Positions 52,082 through 62,365 of a stretch of DNA of 64,000 bases are shown piece by piece. The notes beneath the pieces were generated by a model. The model saw only the letters and a list, made by a program, of their open reading frames with translations. It ran no database searches and was not told where the DNA came from. Position numbers and translations under genes: made by a program. Source of the stretch: Sisyra terminalis (taxonomy: Eukaryota; Arthropoda; Insecta; Neuroptera; Sisyridae); assembly GCA_958496175.1 (NCBI GenBank), contig OY292274.1, positions 71,372,630 to 71,436,629 on the forward strand, in the 5' to 3' direction. How positions within the stretch are numbered: the stretch's first letter is position 1; every line of letters starts with the position of its first letter.

Positions 52082-53471
52082 TAGTCTATAAACCCTATGT
52101 ATATAGAACATTGGCTGCAACTTTTCAATACTAAATCCCAATCCGGACCTGTACATAACTCTGCCTAGGATATTAATTCCCATTTGGCTACTATTGCGAA
52201 AATTTTCCCCTTTTCTTCCATTTCTGTCATAATTCGTGTTTAAATTAGCTGGATAATATTAAAATTACTACACGCTTTAATAAATTGCTCGATTAATAAT
52301 AGCCTAAAGTTATTATATCAGTTGAAGAGGGAATTCTGATCAAGTCAAGGGTAAAATTTAAAATATTAATTCAAGTGGATAATGATTATAAGCACGAAAT
52401 ATATTAAATAGCGAAAGTACAAACTTTATTTAAAATTCAATTGAGAAAATATATATTCACTGAAAAGTCTGTCGATAAATATATCAAATAAACAATAAGC
52501 AATGCAACACTTCATACATATATGCACAAATACAATGACGTTTTAAAATACCATAGATACATTATTTCCGGCTAGAAAAATTAGAATGATTATTTCGATT
52601 CTTTCCACTCCTCTTCGCCAATTTCTTTGGTGTTGTGAGTTTATTTCCCAATCACTGCTATATCCTGTCAATTGTGAAATGGATGAAAAATCAAATTTAA
52701 AAATGTTAACTTTAGTCAAGTCTTCCAAATATAACATCATATGTAATATTGCGCGTAAAATTTAAATGATATTTATAAAATATGTCTTGAAGATGTTTCC
52801 AATTTACATGAAAGTAAATACATTTGTTTTGCATAATCGGTTAAGATCGTTTAATAGAGAGACCATTTAAATTTTTATCAAAGCAAAATGAAGTTTTTCA
52901 TCTTCACAATTGAAACTCTGTTTGTTTGAAATGAAAATTTTGGCGAAAGCAAATTTTCAAAAAAAAATAAAAAACGCACGCGTTTCGTGCAAATATTTGA
53001 AGCCATTTACTTTTGTATTACCTATGCATACAGTGTTATGTTTTTAAAATTTTGAAAAAGTAAATGTTAATCGATTATTATTTTTCATTTCAGGAAGAGA
53101 GAGTGCATGGTATATGTACATAAATTATTAACGCATGGAGGATTCGACCCATTTACGGAGTTTTTACTTAATGTTTTCGGTGATAAAAATATCCATATTT
53201 TAATTATTCAATTTCCTTTCTAGCACATGCAATGACGAATAAATAACAAAATATGAAATAATTATTTCCAAAATTATAAATAGAAAAGTTATTTTTTCTT
53301 TTTTTTTGGTGAAATCGTAAATAATACGGTGTGGTGACACAACACAAAGTGTATCAATGGAATTATTTAACTTTTCTGGTAGCTATCGCACAAGTCGAAG
53401 TCATATTTTCAGTGAAAGTTGACTGATAAAATTTTCATTTACACATTTTATATTTTCAGGTGAATGTTTAG

Positions 53472-55025
53472 TAGGGCGTCCGTTATTTCCCAAATTGATT
53501 TTTTTACAGCGATCGCCCCCTGAATTTTTAGTTTAAGACATAAAAAAAAATTATCCAATCCAATTAAGCTCTTAATTTCTTGATTAAACCGTGCCGGAAT
53601 CATGTTACTTTTACCATTTAAATAACATGGCATTAATTGACTTTTTACCATTTAATTTTTTTTCTCAGAAACAAAAGAATGAAAAGATTTAAGATCAAAT
53701 TATTTTGACGTAAAATTTAACGCTCTACAAAAAAGGTCTCCTATGAATTTTCGATTAAATCACTCGATTGAAATTTATTCAACATTTAACTTGTGCCTAA
53801 TATTTTCAACTTTTTGCTCATTTTTACTATTTTTAAATATCAAATCATTGGAAGAGGAGATAAAAATTATTATCATTAGAGCGCCAGTGATTATTTGTGT
53901 TAATTTTATGGCTTGAACTGAAAATTAAACAAAAAAAAAACATTTTTGACAATTAAAACAGGTGACATAAGATTCGCATTCGCTATAATCGTGAAATTCA
54001 ATTTATCCAGGATAACTGTGTATACAATATATTGAATATATGGCGGTCCAATTTATGTAGTATAATGTGATATAATAATATATAAAAATCATACCATATA
54101 CATAAAATTGAACAGAAGTTTATACAAAAATATTCGTGACGTATTGTCCAGATATGTATTTCGATTGCCAAGCAATCTTCCTCAGTGGTCATTAAGTAGT
54201 TTGGACCACTCTTTTCTCATGATTCACATGAATCATCACAAAGCAGTTACGGAGTGATCCAAACTACTGGATGACCACTGAGGAAGATTGCTTGGCAATC
54301 GAAAGACGTATCTGGGCAATATGTCACAAATATTTTTGTTTGAACTTTTGTTCAATGTTATGTTTATGATAAGATTTTTATATACTTTTATATCAGATTA
54401 TACTATATAAATTGAACCGCAATATATTCTATATATTGTGTACACAGTATAACTGTTCAAAGTCAGTGAAAAAATATTATTTTGATTATCCAGGATAAAT
54501 TTTCGTACTTTAATCAATATTTTGTAGCTACGAAGTGAATTTCATACTAATTAAAGAGACTATCGACAAAAATTCAATTAAAATTCAAATTATTACCATT
54601 TCACCGGACGCCATATATGAGAAATTTCTTTGAACTTGTAGTCATAATTTAAAAAAAAATAAACATAATTTTTATTGAGCCTATAGTCGATTGATTTGTC
54701 GTTGAAAAGTTGAATGTTGAATAACTTTTAATCGTGTGATTTAATCGAAAATTCATAGGAGACCTTTTTTGTAGAGCGTTAAATTTTACGTCAGAATAAT
54801 TTAACCTTAAATTTTTTCATACATTTGTTTCTGAGAAAAAAAATTAAATGGTAAAATGTCAAATAATGCCATGTTATTTAAATGGTAAAAGTAACATGAT
54901 TCCGGCACGGTTTAATCAAGAAATTAAGAACTTAATTGTATTGGATAATTTGTTTATATCTTAAACTAAAAATTCAGGGGGCGATCGCTGTAAAAAAATC
55001 AATTTGGGAAATAACGGACATCCTA
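53472..55025 (+). mobile_element. hAT-like non-autonomous element C, copy 3 (1554 bp)
   Basis: Termini TAGGGCGTCCG and CGGACATCCTA, with inverted arms of about 300 bp. A perfect 8-bp target duplication ATGTTTAG is present (53464-53471 and 55026-55033). Internal layout is the same as copy 2, including the nested foldback. Confidence 0.88.
54016..54485 (+). mobile_element. Foldback element B, copy 5, nested in a hAT-like element
   Basis: About 470 bp flanked by the same 13-bp TTATCCAGGATAA repeats (54003-54015 and 54486-54498), at the same site within the host element as copy 4. Confidence 0.85.
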
Positions 55026-55033
55026 ATGTTTAG

Positions 55034-56685
55034 GTATCAACTGCTTTCGTAAAGTACTACAAAGAGCATTCTAATACCGTTATTAGGAAAAAAAACTTAA
55101 AGGATCTTCCGCAGGACACTTAACCTTCCAAGGAGTACAACCACGTGGTGAATTGCAAGGTTTTTTTTTTTATAGAAATGAAACTTTTAGATTTAGAAGG
55201 AAATGGTGAACTTACTTGTAAAAGTCCGCAATCGTGTAGCTGTGGCATACTCTCTGAAAAGGATGAAACCTAAATTTTATTTCTTGAATCATTAAAACAA
55301 CATTATTGAACTTTTGTATTAAATTGTTAGGGTATCAGATAAATTTAAGCGTTTTTATCCACAAACATGTAATAACCTTTAAAAAAAAAAAACGTCCTCA
55401 GGGAGTAATTGAAATCGAATCCAAAATCTCTTTCCAATAAATCTTTCTCGTTTTTCCCGCGCTAGTTAATACATTGTGCTTGTTAAATAACTCGAGTGGA
55501 CCAAGTTTTATTGATTTTGGTTTAAAAAATAATTTCACAACAAACCATTCTATTATTTCATCCAAATATTGTAAAAGTAATTATGTTTATTGGCCAAATA
55601 ACTGCTCAAACATTCACTACCGTCTACACCCCTTACGCATATTTGAGTAGTAGTTATAATTAATCAATTTTGCAAGGGTTTGTCCCTTGTAAAACAATAT
55701 TACAAATTCTGCTCTTATTGTTTTGATGTTTTCCGAAGAATTCTCTACCTGGTGGTTCCTTGACATACCATAAGGAAAACACAACTATAGAACTATAGAA
55801 GTTATACTTTTGTATTGTGATTAAACTGCTTTGTACTCCGTGAAAACCAACTGTTTTATTTAATTTTATTTAATCAAAATTGATTTACAAAACGGATGGA
55901 TTTTAATATGTTTTTCGAGAAATGAATCATTCTGTAGAAAGTTAAGATTTATTTGAAAAAAAATCACCATTTTTTTTTTTCCCACTTTGCACGAATTTTA
56001 TACTTTTAAATCAGCCCTTATTACAGTGAAACAGTTCCAATGTCACACAAATGTTATAACTCATTTCCAAGATAATATATCATTTTTCTTTTTTGACAAA
56101 AAGAAAATGTTTTTTCTGTTTAACTCTAAAGAAAAATTTGAAGTTTCTTTAAAAGAACTTTCTTAAGTATTTACTTATAGTCATAATACTAAATTGGATA
56201 TGAAGATAATTTATAAATTTCCAATTGAAAATAGCAGTTTTGCAGTTTTTGAATGTAAAAAAGATTTAAAAAAACAAAATATACAAATGTCTGATTCTAT
56301 TAAAGCTTTTTGCTTTTTTTGTACCATTAACGAATGAATAACCATTAGAAAAATTATAATTTTCCTCTTCAACCAGAGATAGTTTTTAAAATCATCCGAT
56401 GAATATTCAATTATTACTTTGTGCAATGAATAAAGAGTAAAAAGAATGATCTAAGATAAAAAATGCGGAAAATCTGCACAAGGACAAGTTCAATGACAGG
56501 CAAGAAAATCGTCGGTGGAAAGATGCCCATTACCATAAATCCAATCATACAGATAAATCGTAAATATTAAAACACTTATTTGTCCTTCTGGATTTAACAT
56601 CCGGAAAATTTTTCCCTTGCAATCATATCTCCAAGGCTAATGTTCCCATAAAATTAAGGACACATAAAAGGGGTAAAGATCTTAC
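55034..56685. other. AT-rich DNA, nothing recognised
   Basis: Short frames only. Many A/T homopolymer runs. Confidence 0.6.
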
Positions 56686-56801
56686 CGTTTGTTGGACTCG
56701 TCTTCAACAATCACTGGCACACAATTTCACCGAACAATTCACATTTTTCATTTTTCACACATAAACATTTTCGCGCTTGGCACCATTCACATCTTTTTCC
56801 A
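56686..56801 (-). other. Possible 5' UTR exon on the minus strand
   Basis: The acceptor TTTTTCTTCAG| at 56802 and the donor AAACG|GTAAGATC below 56686 bracket 116 nt. Every frame contains a stop and there are several short ATG starts, so it cannot be an internal coding exon. It could be an early non-coding exon of gene 1, more than 31 kb upstream of the coding part, or of an unknown gene. Low confidence without transcripts. Confidence 0.3.
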
Positions 56802-57090
56802 CTGAAGAAAAATTCAAAAATTTGTGAAAAATTTAATCAGAATTAAGGTTTTTGTATCATATCATATGAGAGCAATGTTGACAGTGTAAAAGAAATGCGA
56901 ATACTTTTCCAGCAAATTACTTGCAGACAATGAGATAAATCTATGCATGCAAACACTTGAAAACTCGTTGCAACAAAAGGAAAATGTTCTCTAATGTCTC
57001 CGCATGTTTGATTTATTATGGTTTATATGATTTTTATTTCTTTTGAAAAATTATCTAATTTTTTTTCTTTTTTTTCAGAGGAAATTGATT

Positions 57091-57270
57091 TTATTCACGT
57101 GCTTTTTCGATCAAGTATGGAGTAAACCAGTATGGACTATGATACAAAAGTTTATAATCATCGGTCGGTAATCGGAGAGGTGACTCTGTGTGGATGGTTT
57201 CACCACGACTGGAAGATTTGATAATATTGACGGTGAACGTGGTTATAGTAAACGGCGGCCGCGGCCGCAT
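57091..57270 (-). CDS. Possible small orphan ORF or C-terminal exon in a GC-rich islet
   Basis: An ORF of 59 codons from ATG 57270 to TAA, open for a further 21 codons upstream. It reads TTFTVNIIKSSSRGETIHTE then LPTDDYKLLYHSPYWFTPYL and ends IEKARE. Composition and codon use look protein-like, and AATAAA strings follow downstream on the same strand. Against it, the other strand is also open here and has an excellent acceptor (TTTCTTTTTTTTCAG| at 57079), so the islet could instead be an exon of a plus-strand transcript. No family is recognised. Confidence 0.3.
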   Translation of the reverse strand: MRPRPPFTITTFTVNIIKSSSRGETIHTESPLRLPTDDYKLLYHSPYWFTPYLIEKARE

Positions 57271-57318
57271 GGATGGTGGTGGTTTTACGGCGTCGGTTTC
57301 AGAGCGTCGCGACGCTCT
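57255..57318. other. Pair of GC-rich perfect palindromes
   Basis: A perfect 14-bp palindrome of two NotI-type sites (57255-57268) and a perfect 18-bp palindrome AGAGCGTCGCGACGCTCT (57301-57318) lie 32 bp apart, in DNA otherwise above 70% AT. Confidence 0.7.
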
Positions 57319-57327
57319 GCTAGCCAC

Positions 57328-57938
57328 TACGTTTCATATTCAACATGTGAACCAGGTCCAATCCCTTCCAAAAAATTTACGCTCATTGCAATATGTATAT
57401 ATAGCGAGTCTATTTTATTTTTTTATTTCCCAAAAGCTATACCTACCTACTGTGCGCTTGTGTGTATATCTAGCGAACGGTATAAGGAAGAAAAATCAAA
57501 TAAACTTTAGAAAAAGCACAACAAAGTATACATATGAATGACCCATCAACTGCGACATATTGGAATTTATTCGGTATTAAAGCAAGAATTGCAAAAATCG
57601 CATAAATCATTGGCAAAGTTTTGGTGAGCACTGCTGAATTAAATATTCACTCTCCATTTCGGAATTTAGATTTAAATTTATTAATATCCCCTTACAGAAG
57701 GTAATAATCGCCTAGCGATTTAAATTTGCGTGCTCAAGTTACACATAAATGCAGATAATAGAACCTATTTTTTAAAAAAAAATGATCAATTTCAAATATA
57801 TCGCCAATATTGGCCAATACTATTAAATTAGTCTGGTGATAATTCATAGATACTGTAACTAATTTCATTCGATTATAGAAATAAATATCATAGAGTGCTG
57901 ATTTAATTGTATGATAACCAATATTTTTAAGTTTACAA
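57328..57938. other. AT-rich flank of the GC-rich islet
   Basis: GC falls quickly after about 57360. Plus-strand frames continuing from the islet become AT-biased and do not look coding. Confidence 0.5.
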
Positions 57939-59362
57939 ACAAGTACGTTGAAATAAAAAGGTTTTTTTGTTTGTTTTTATACAAATAGTACAAAACTCTT
58001 TTAGTCGCAGAATGAAAAATTATCGTTTATATGATTAGAGAATTCTATCATTTTAATCAAATATCAGTTAAAGAACATCACATCTTCCACTATTACATTT
58101 TAAAACAATAATAATTTATATTTTGAATCGAAATAAACCAATCATCCTAGAATGAGTCAAATGTCAATGTAAATAAATATCATTGCTTTTTTTAATGTAT
58201 GCAACCCACGTTACATCAATGTACAACGGGACTGTTACAATAAAGTTATTCTCGTTTCACTTTTTTGTATTTTAAACACTAGTTTTGTCTCACTTTAAGT
58301 CGATTTCTTATCTGGCTACTTAGATCAACGTTTATAAAACAACCGTGTAATAAGTAGAAAAAAAACTGAGACCTTATATAACTATTGCAAGCCAATATAT
58401 TATGCAGTTTACCATTTCAATTTCCAAGTAAATAATAATCAAAACAATAATAATTTATATTTTGACTCGAAATAAACCAATCATCCTAGAATGAATCAAG
58501 TGTCAATGTAAATAAATACCATTGCTTGTGTTAATGTATGCAACCCATGTTACACCAATGTACAACGGGACTGTTACAATAAAGTTATTCTTGTTTCACT
58601 TTTTTGTATTTTAAACACTAGTTTTGTCTCACTTTAAGTCGATTTCTTATCTGGCTACTTAGATCAACGTTTTTCAAACTACCGTACAATAAGTAGAAAA
58701 AAAAATTGAGACCTCATAACTATTTCAAGCCAATATATTATGCAGTTTACCATTTAAATTTACAAGTAAATAATAAGTATAAAAAAATTATAGGAAACAC
58801 TTAAACTATCTGTTTCATAATACTTAAACTTTTTTGATAAAACCATTTCCCATAAGATTTACATGGTAAATCTAGCACGTTTAAATTTTCAGATTTAAAT
58901 TGGCCTTTGTCATATAATAGTGGTGTAATAACCAAAGAGATTGTATAACTAGAGTGAATGTTGCCCATAAACCAATGTTAAATTCAAAGTGTAATTTCCC
59001 CTCAATTTGCCTCAAGTGCTCGAACCCCTTCCACATTGCACAAAATATATATATTCTCTCCTCTCGTCGACATGAAAGTAGGGTTAGAATTTTGGCGGTT
59101 GACATGCAGTTAAAACATGTGGACATCTATGACAGGTCAAATTTAATAGCTTAGGTCAATATATTATTTCGTTTAACTTTTAAATATTTAATAAATTTGA
59201 GAATATTCCTAAGAAAACTAACTTATCGAAATGAAATATGAAACATGTATAATATTCATTTTCTTGATTGTAATTATATTATTTAAGGAATGAAGGAAAA
59301 TGTGACAGTGGCAACAGTTCTAACGACGACCACGAGAAAGCGCTGAGCTTAATTGATTATAA
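57939..59362 (+). repeat. Dispersed repeat family D, copy 2, with internal tandem duplication
   Basis: Matches copy 1 along its length but is longer because a unit of about 339 bp is repeated in tandem (starts near 58102 and 58441). The end near 59362 matches the end of copy 1 near 1935. Confidence 0.85.
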
Positions 59363-60109
59363 TTTTGACAGGTCCATGAACAAATTCACTCTAGTCATAA
59401 AATCTCTTTGGATTAATCACGTTAGAAGGATGCAGGGAAAGATATAACGACTGTCGTTTTTAAGTAAAGTATCGTACAAATCTTATATTCAAAAAATCTT
59501 TAAATCATTTCCCTCGAGAATTAAGGCAAAAGGGTTTACCCCCCCCCTAAAATATGAAACAATTATTAAAAGTTTCCATTATTCAGTACGCATTATTGAA
59601 GATAAAAATAGTAAATTTCATGATTTGAACCGAATAACATTGAATTTTCATAGGGAAAATTTCGAAATCATACCAACATGAAAATTTAATACATTAATGT
59701 ATAGCGTAATGTACCATGATAAAGAGATTTTCTCATCTTGTTTTTTAAAATTTTGCATCATTAAAACGGATCACTACTCCCTTTGTGCTCAAAATCATGA
59801 ACATCAACAAAATCAAGACATTAGAAAGATTCATCAATTGTACTTAAAATCAATGATCTGATGTTTCTGTAGAAATCTAATTCCCTTATTTTCAAATGTT
59901 AAAAATCCAAATATCACTACTTTTGAATCACTCCATATTTTAACTTGAAATTCGATGTACTTATTTGAAACAGTCTGTATGAAATACAGTCGTATCTTAC
60001 TATAAAATAATCAAAAAAAAAATAGACTCATTTAAGAGAAAAGCTCTTAATAAGAGAAATGTAATATGGTATATATAAAAGTATAATTTCAAAATGACAC
60101 ATTTTCGCA
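59363..60109. other. AT-rich DNA with a C-run
   Basis: No gene seen. A run of nine C at 59525-59535 is unusual for the local composition. Confidence 0.6.
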
Positions 60110-60440
60110 ACAATTCAACCCTGAGTGAATGAGATGCCGTTTTCTATGTCACCACCACCCGGTCGGTTGTGATATCGATTTTACAAACGTGGCAAATCCA
60201 CCCCCGACAGTCGATCCGCGCTCGGCCTCTCAACCGCCCCCGCTTTATCACAGCATCCTTCTTCCGTAAATATCCATCCACTCGCTCTGCAATGTTGAGA
60301 AATTACATGTGCCGCGGTCCATCATTTCATAAATACAGAGCATTCACGATTTCATTATCTTTGTCAAACTTGAGCACACAAAGATTGATCATCTCTTTGT
60401 TGGGCAACGCCAGTTATCAGTGTTGTATGTATGTGTACAA
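60110..60440. promoter_or_regulatory. GC-rich islet, possible promoter or non-coding exon
   Basis: About 330 bp of clearly higher GC with many CpG, for example CCCCCGACAGTCGATCCGCG. It lies about 600 bp beyond the 3' end of gene 2. A plus-strand frame of 102 codons is open but has no recognisable protein features, and its start is not an ATG. It could be an unassigned promoter, a non-coding exon or an old gene fragment. Confidence 0.25.
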
Positions 60441-61007
60441 TATATATATATATATAACTTTTGAAATAAAAATTTAAATCAAAACACTTATAAACGTTTG
60501 TGTTGAGTGTTATATTCATACATAACTATAAATGTAAGAGTATAGACAAAGCTCTTGATGCTTTTGACTTGGCAGAAAAATCTAACGCAAAAGTTCATTA
60601 AACTTGCAGACAAAAGTTTCTCTATGTGCAAATAAACTACGACTGCAGAATTGTCCACTTAGTCGCTATCAACTTACAAAAATTATTGAAATTCAATAGA
60701 CAAAAAATTTGAGATATTGGAACCTCTACAAAAAATATATCTAATTAATTTTTGATCTGATCCCTTATTTAAAAGCTATGGGGTGTTCACATCCCTTATC
60801 AGATGATTCAAGTTTATAAACCAGTATTTGTTAAGACTATTTTTTTAACTTAGTTTTGAAATTTAATGTTTCCTTTATTAAAATTAAAAATTATTTGCTA
60901 ACACTGTTAGGCGTTGTTAAATTTGCTTCAAAAGATAATTTATTGTTTCTAAAAAGTGCTTAAATACATTACAATAGTTTACTTAACTATATAGCTTTAA
61001 AATACAT

Positions 61008-61013
61008 TTTATT
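61008..61013 (-). terminator. Gene 2 polyadenylation signal AATAAA
   Basis: AATAAA begins 32 nt downstream of the gene 2 stop codon on the minus strand. This fits a very short 3' UTR ending near 60,990. Confidence 0.6.
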
Positions 61014-61044
61014 CAGAGCCACATGAGTATCTACGCAAATATAC

Positions 61045-61236
61045 TTAAGCCCCTTTTTGAGCCGATAACTTTGCTTTTTTTTCTTTGTAAAGTTCGAAAA
61101 CCATCTTGTAACAACTCCGTCCTGTATCGTGGGTCACATTCATCAACACATTCACTTTTCCGCCAGCAATCATTTGCAACTCTTGCTTGTACTTTTTGAT
61201 GTTTATCTTCTTGTCACCTTCGCTACACACTTTTTG
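61045..61236 (-). CDS. Gene 2 exon 4, C-terminal exon (63 codons plus stop)
   Basis: Acceptor TTATATATTTTAG| at 61237-61238. It encodes residues 123-185 with Cys 126 and 164, the single sequon, and a Lys-rich end (KEKKAKLSAQKGA), then TAA. Confidence 0.88.
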   Translation of the reverse strand, partial: QKVCSEGDKKINIKKYKQELQMIAGGKVNVLMNVTHDTGRSCYKMVFELYKEKKAKLSAQKGA

Positions 61237-62291
61237 CTAAAATATATAAAATAACTCTTTCTTCAAATTCTCCCACAGTTTGTTTAATTTATTTTAATAC
61301 GTACAGCTTCTACGGGGCAACGTTTATTGGTTATACCAAACATATCCATAAACGCGTCCAATTGGTCTCCGTATTTTTCAACAGCTTCACAAAGATCCAT
61401 GGTTCCTTGCAGTGGAGGTAGCGGAACTTTAGTGGCTTTATATGTCGCCTGAATTATGGTAAAAATATAAATTTGATGGAAACGCGCAAATAAACTTTAG
61501 AGGTATGCGATTATATTAAAAACTTTGAGTATGAGAGATTAATTTGGAACTATACAATTGGGAAAAAACAGCTATTTTGACGATTTCATCAAATTTCTTA
61601 GATCTCAACCCCAATTCGGAAATATATTCCACTTGTTCCAAGCTAGAACTATATTCAATCATTTAAAAATCTTATTGAATTGGTTACAAAGTAAATAGTT
61701 TTCTAATTTTTATATTATTTTTACGGTAATCATGCTATAAGTTTAAGAAATTATAAAAGTCAGTCCGTTTCGTCCGATTTATTAATTATTTTAATTTGAA
61801 TTGAGCGTAAAAATTATGACGCCATCTCTGACCCAACCAGTAAACTATAAGCAAACGCTCACATTGAGAAATGGCGCCACCGGTGTTGTATTTCAAATTA
61901 AAATTAGTAAAATTGTAACAATGGCTTACACTAAATTCAAACATAGCAGAGGTTATTATTGAATGAAATTTTTGTGCCAAATATGTAGATTTTTACATAC
62001 CACTGCCGTTTTAAATGGTTTAACTTCCACACATCCTATCGGAATGAAATTGCATTCATTATCCAAATCAACTTTAAAATCATCGGCAATATCGAAAATA
62101 TTTTCATCGTGACATTTTTTAAAACTGTGCATTTTGAATTTGTATCCATGCTAAGAAAAAAAAAAAAAAGAACACTTGGAAAAAATTCCAATCAATACAA
62201 AAAAAAAAAAAATACTTACACAAGCAAATGTAACTGCAACAATTAGAGAAAACGCAGCGATCGACAATAACAAATTTCCACGACTATTCAT
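61045..62291 (-). CDS. Secreted GM2-activator/ML-superfamily-like lipid-binding protein
   Basis: Join 62291..62220, 62150..62001, 61448..61305, 61236..61045; 185 residues, every junction in phase 0. Residues 1-23 are a clear signal peptide (hydrophobic LLLSIAAFSLIVAVTF). The mature part has cysteines at 24, 37, 57, 64, 94, 118, 126 and 164. The pattern KxCHDE near the start, then GTMDLCEAVEKYGD, RCPVEA, CSEGDKKIN, an aliphatic segment and a final CYKMVFELYKE matches the layout of GM2-activator-like proteins (DxC...CP...C..G.Y.....V.....G..CxK). There is one N-glycosylation sequon, N155-V-T. By family knowledge it would be a secreted or lysosomal carrier of lipids or other hydrophobic ligands. 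The lineage-specific function is unknown. The assembled gene is solid; the family call is moderate, and the insect DUF1091-type secreted proteins are the main alternative. Confidence 0.8.
61305..61448 (-). CDS. Gene 2 exon 3 (48 codons)
   Basis: Acceptor ACCATAATTCAG| at 61449-61451; donor GAAGCT|GTACGT. It encodes residues 75-122, including LPPLQGTMDLC and the RCPV motif expected of the GM2A-like core. Confidence 0.85.
61783..61906. mobile_element. Small MITE-like inverted repeat in gene 2 intron 2
   Basis: Ends TAATTATTTTAATTTGAA and TTCAAATTAAAATTA are inverted copies about 95 bp apart. The arms continue imperfectly inward with the related strings GACGCCATCTCTGA / GAGAAATGGCGCC and GAGCG / CGCTC. 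Confidence 0.4.
62001..62150 (-). CDS. Gene 2 exon 2 (50 codons)
   Basis: Acceptor TTTTTTTCTTAG| at 62151-62152; donor GCAGTG|GTATGT. It encodes residues 25-74 with Cys 37, 57 and 64 and acidic stretches such as DIADDFKVDLDNE. Confidence 0.85.
62220..62291 (-). CDS. Gene 2 exon 1, signal peptide exon (24 codons)
   Basis: ATG at 62291 in AAAAATG context; the exon ends TTTGCTTGT|GTAAGT. It encodes exactly the signal peptide and one Cys, a usual arrangement in small secreted insect proteins. Confidence 0.85.
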
Positions 62292-62317
62292 TTTTGAGCC
62301 TTTACAAAATTTAATAT

Positions 62318-62365
62318 AATTCTGATATTCGACCAAATCTAAATTATTTATATATATATAGATAT
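62318..62365 (-). promoter_or_regulatory. Gene 2 core promoter: TATA box and initiator
   Basis: A TATATATATATAAA box at 62360..62347 lies about 30 bases upstream of an initiator-like TATCAGAA around 62324, giving a 5' UTR of only about 33 nt before the ATG at 62291. The spacing is right for RNA polymerase II. AT-rich DNA makes chance TATA strings common, so confidence is moderate. Confidence 0.5.

Larger units (their letters stand above)
46811..53463. other. AT-rich region with repeats, no supported gene
   Basis: Outside the Helitron and F elements, only AT-rich sequence. It includes a 7-bp stem-loop GGAGACG/CGTCTCC near 47330-47350 and a G-run at 49303-49312. A minus-strand patch at 52560-52660 (SSDWEINSQHQRNWRRGVER) has an acceptor-like start but no partner. 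Confidence 0.5.
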
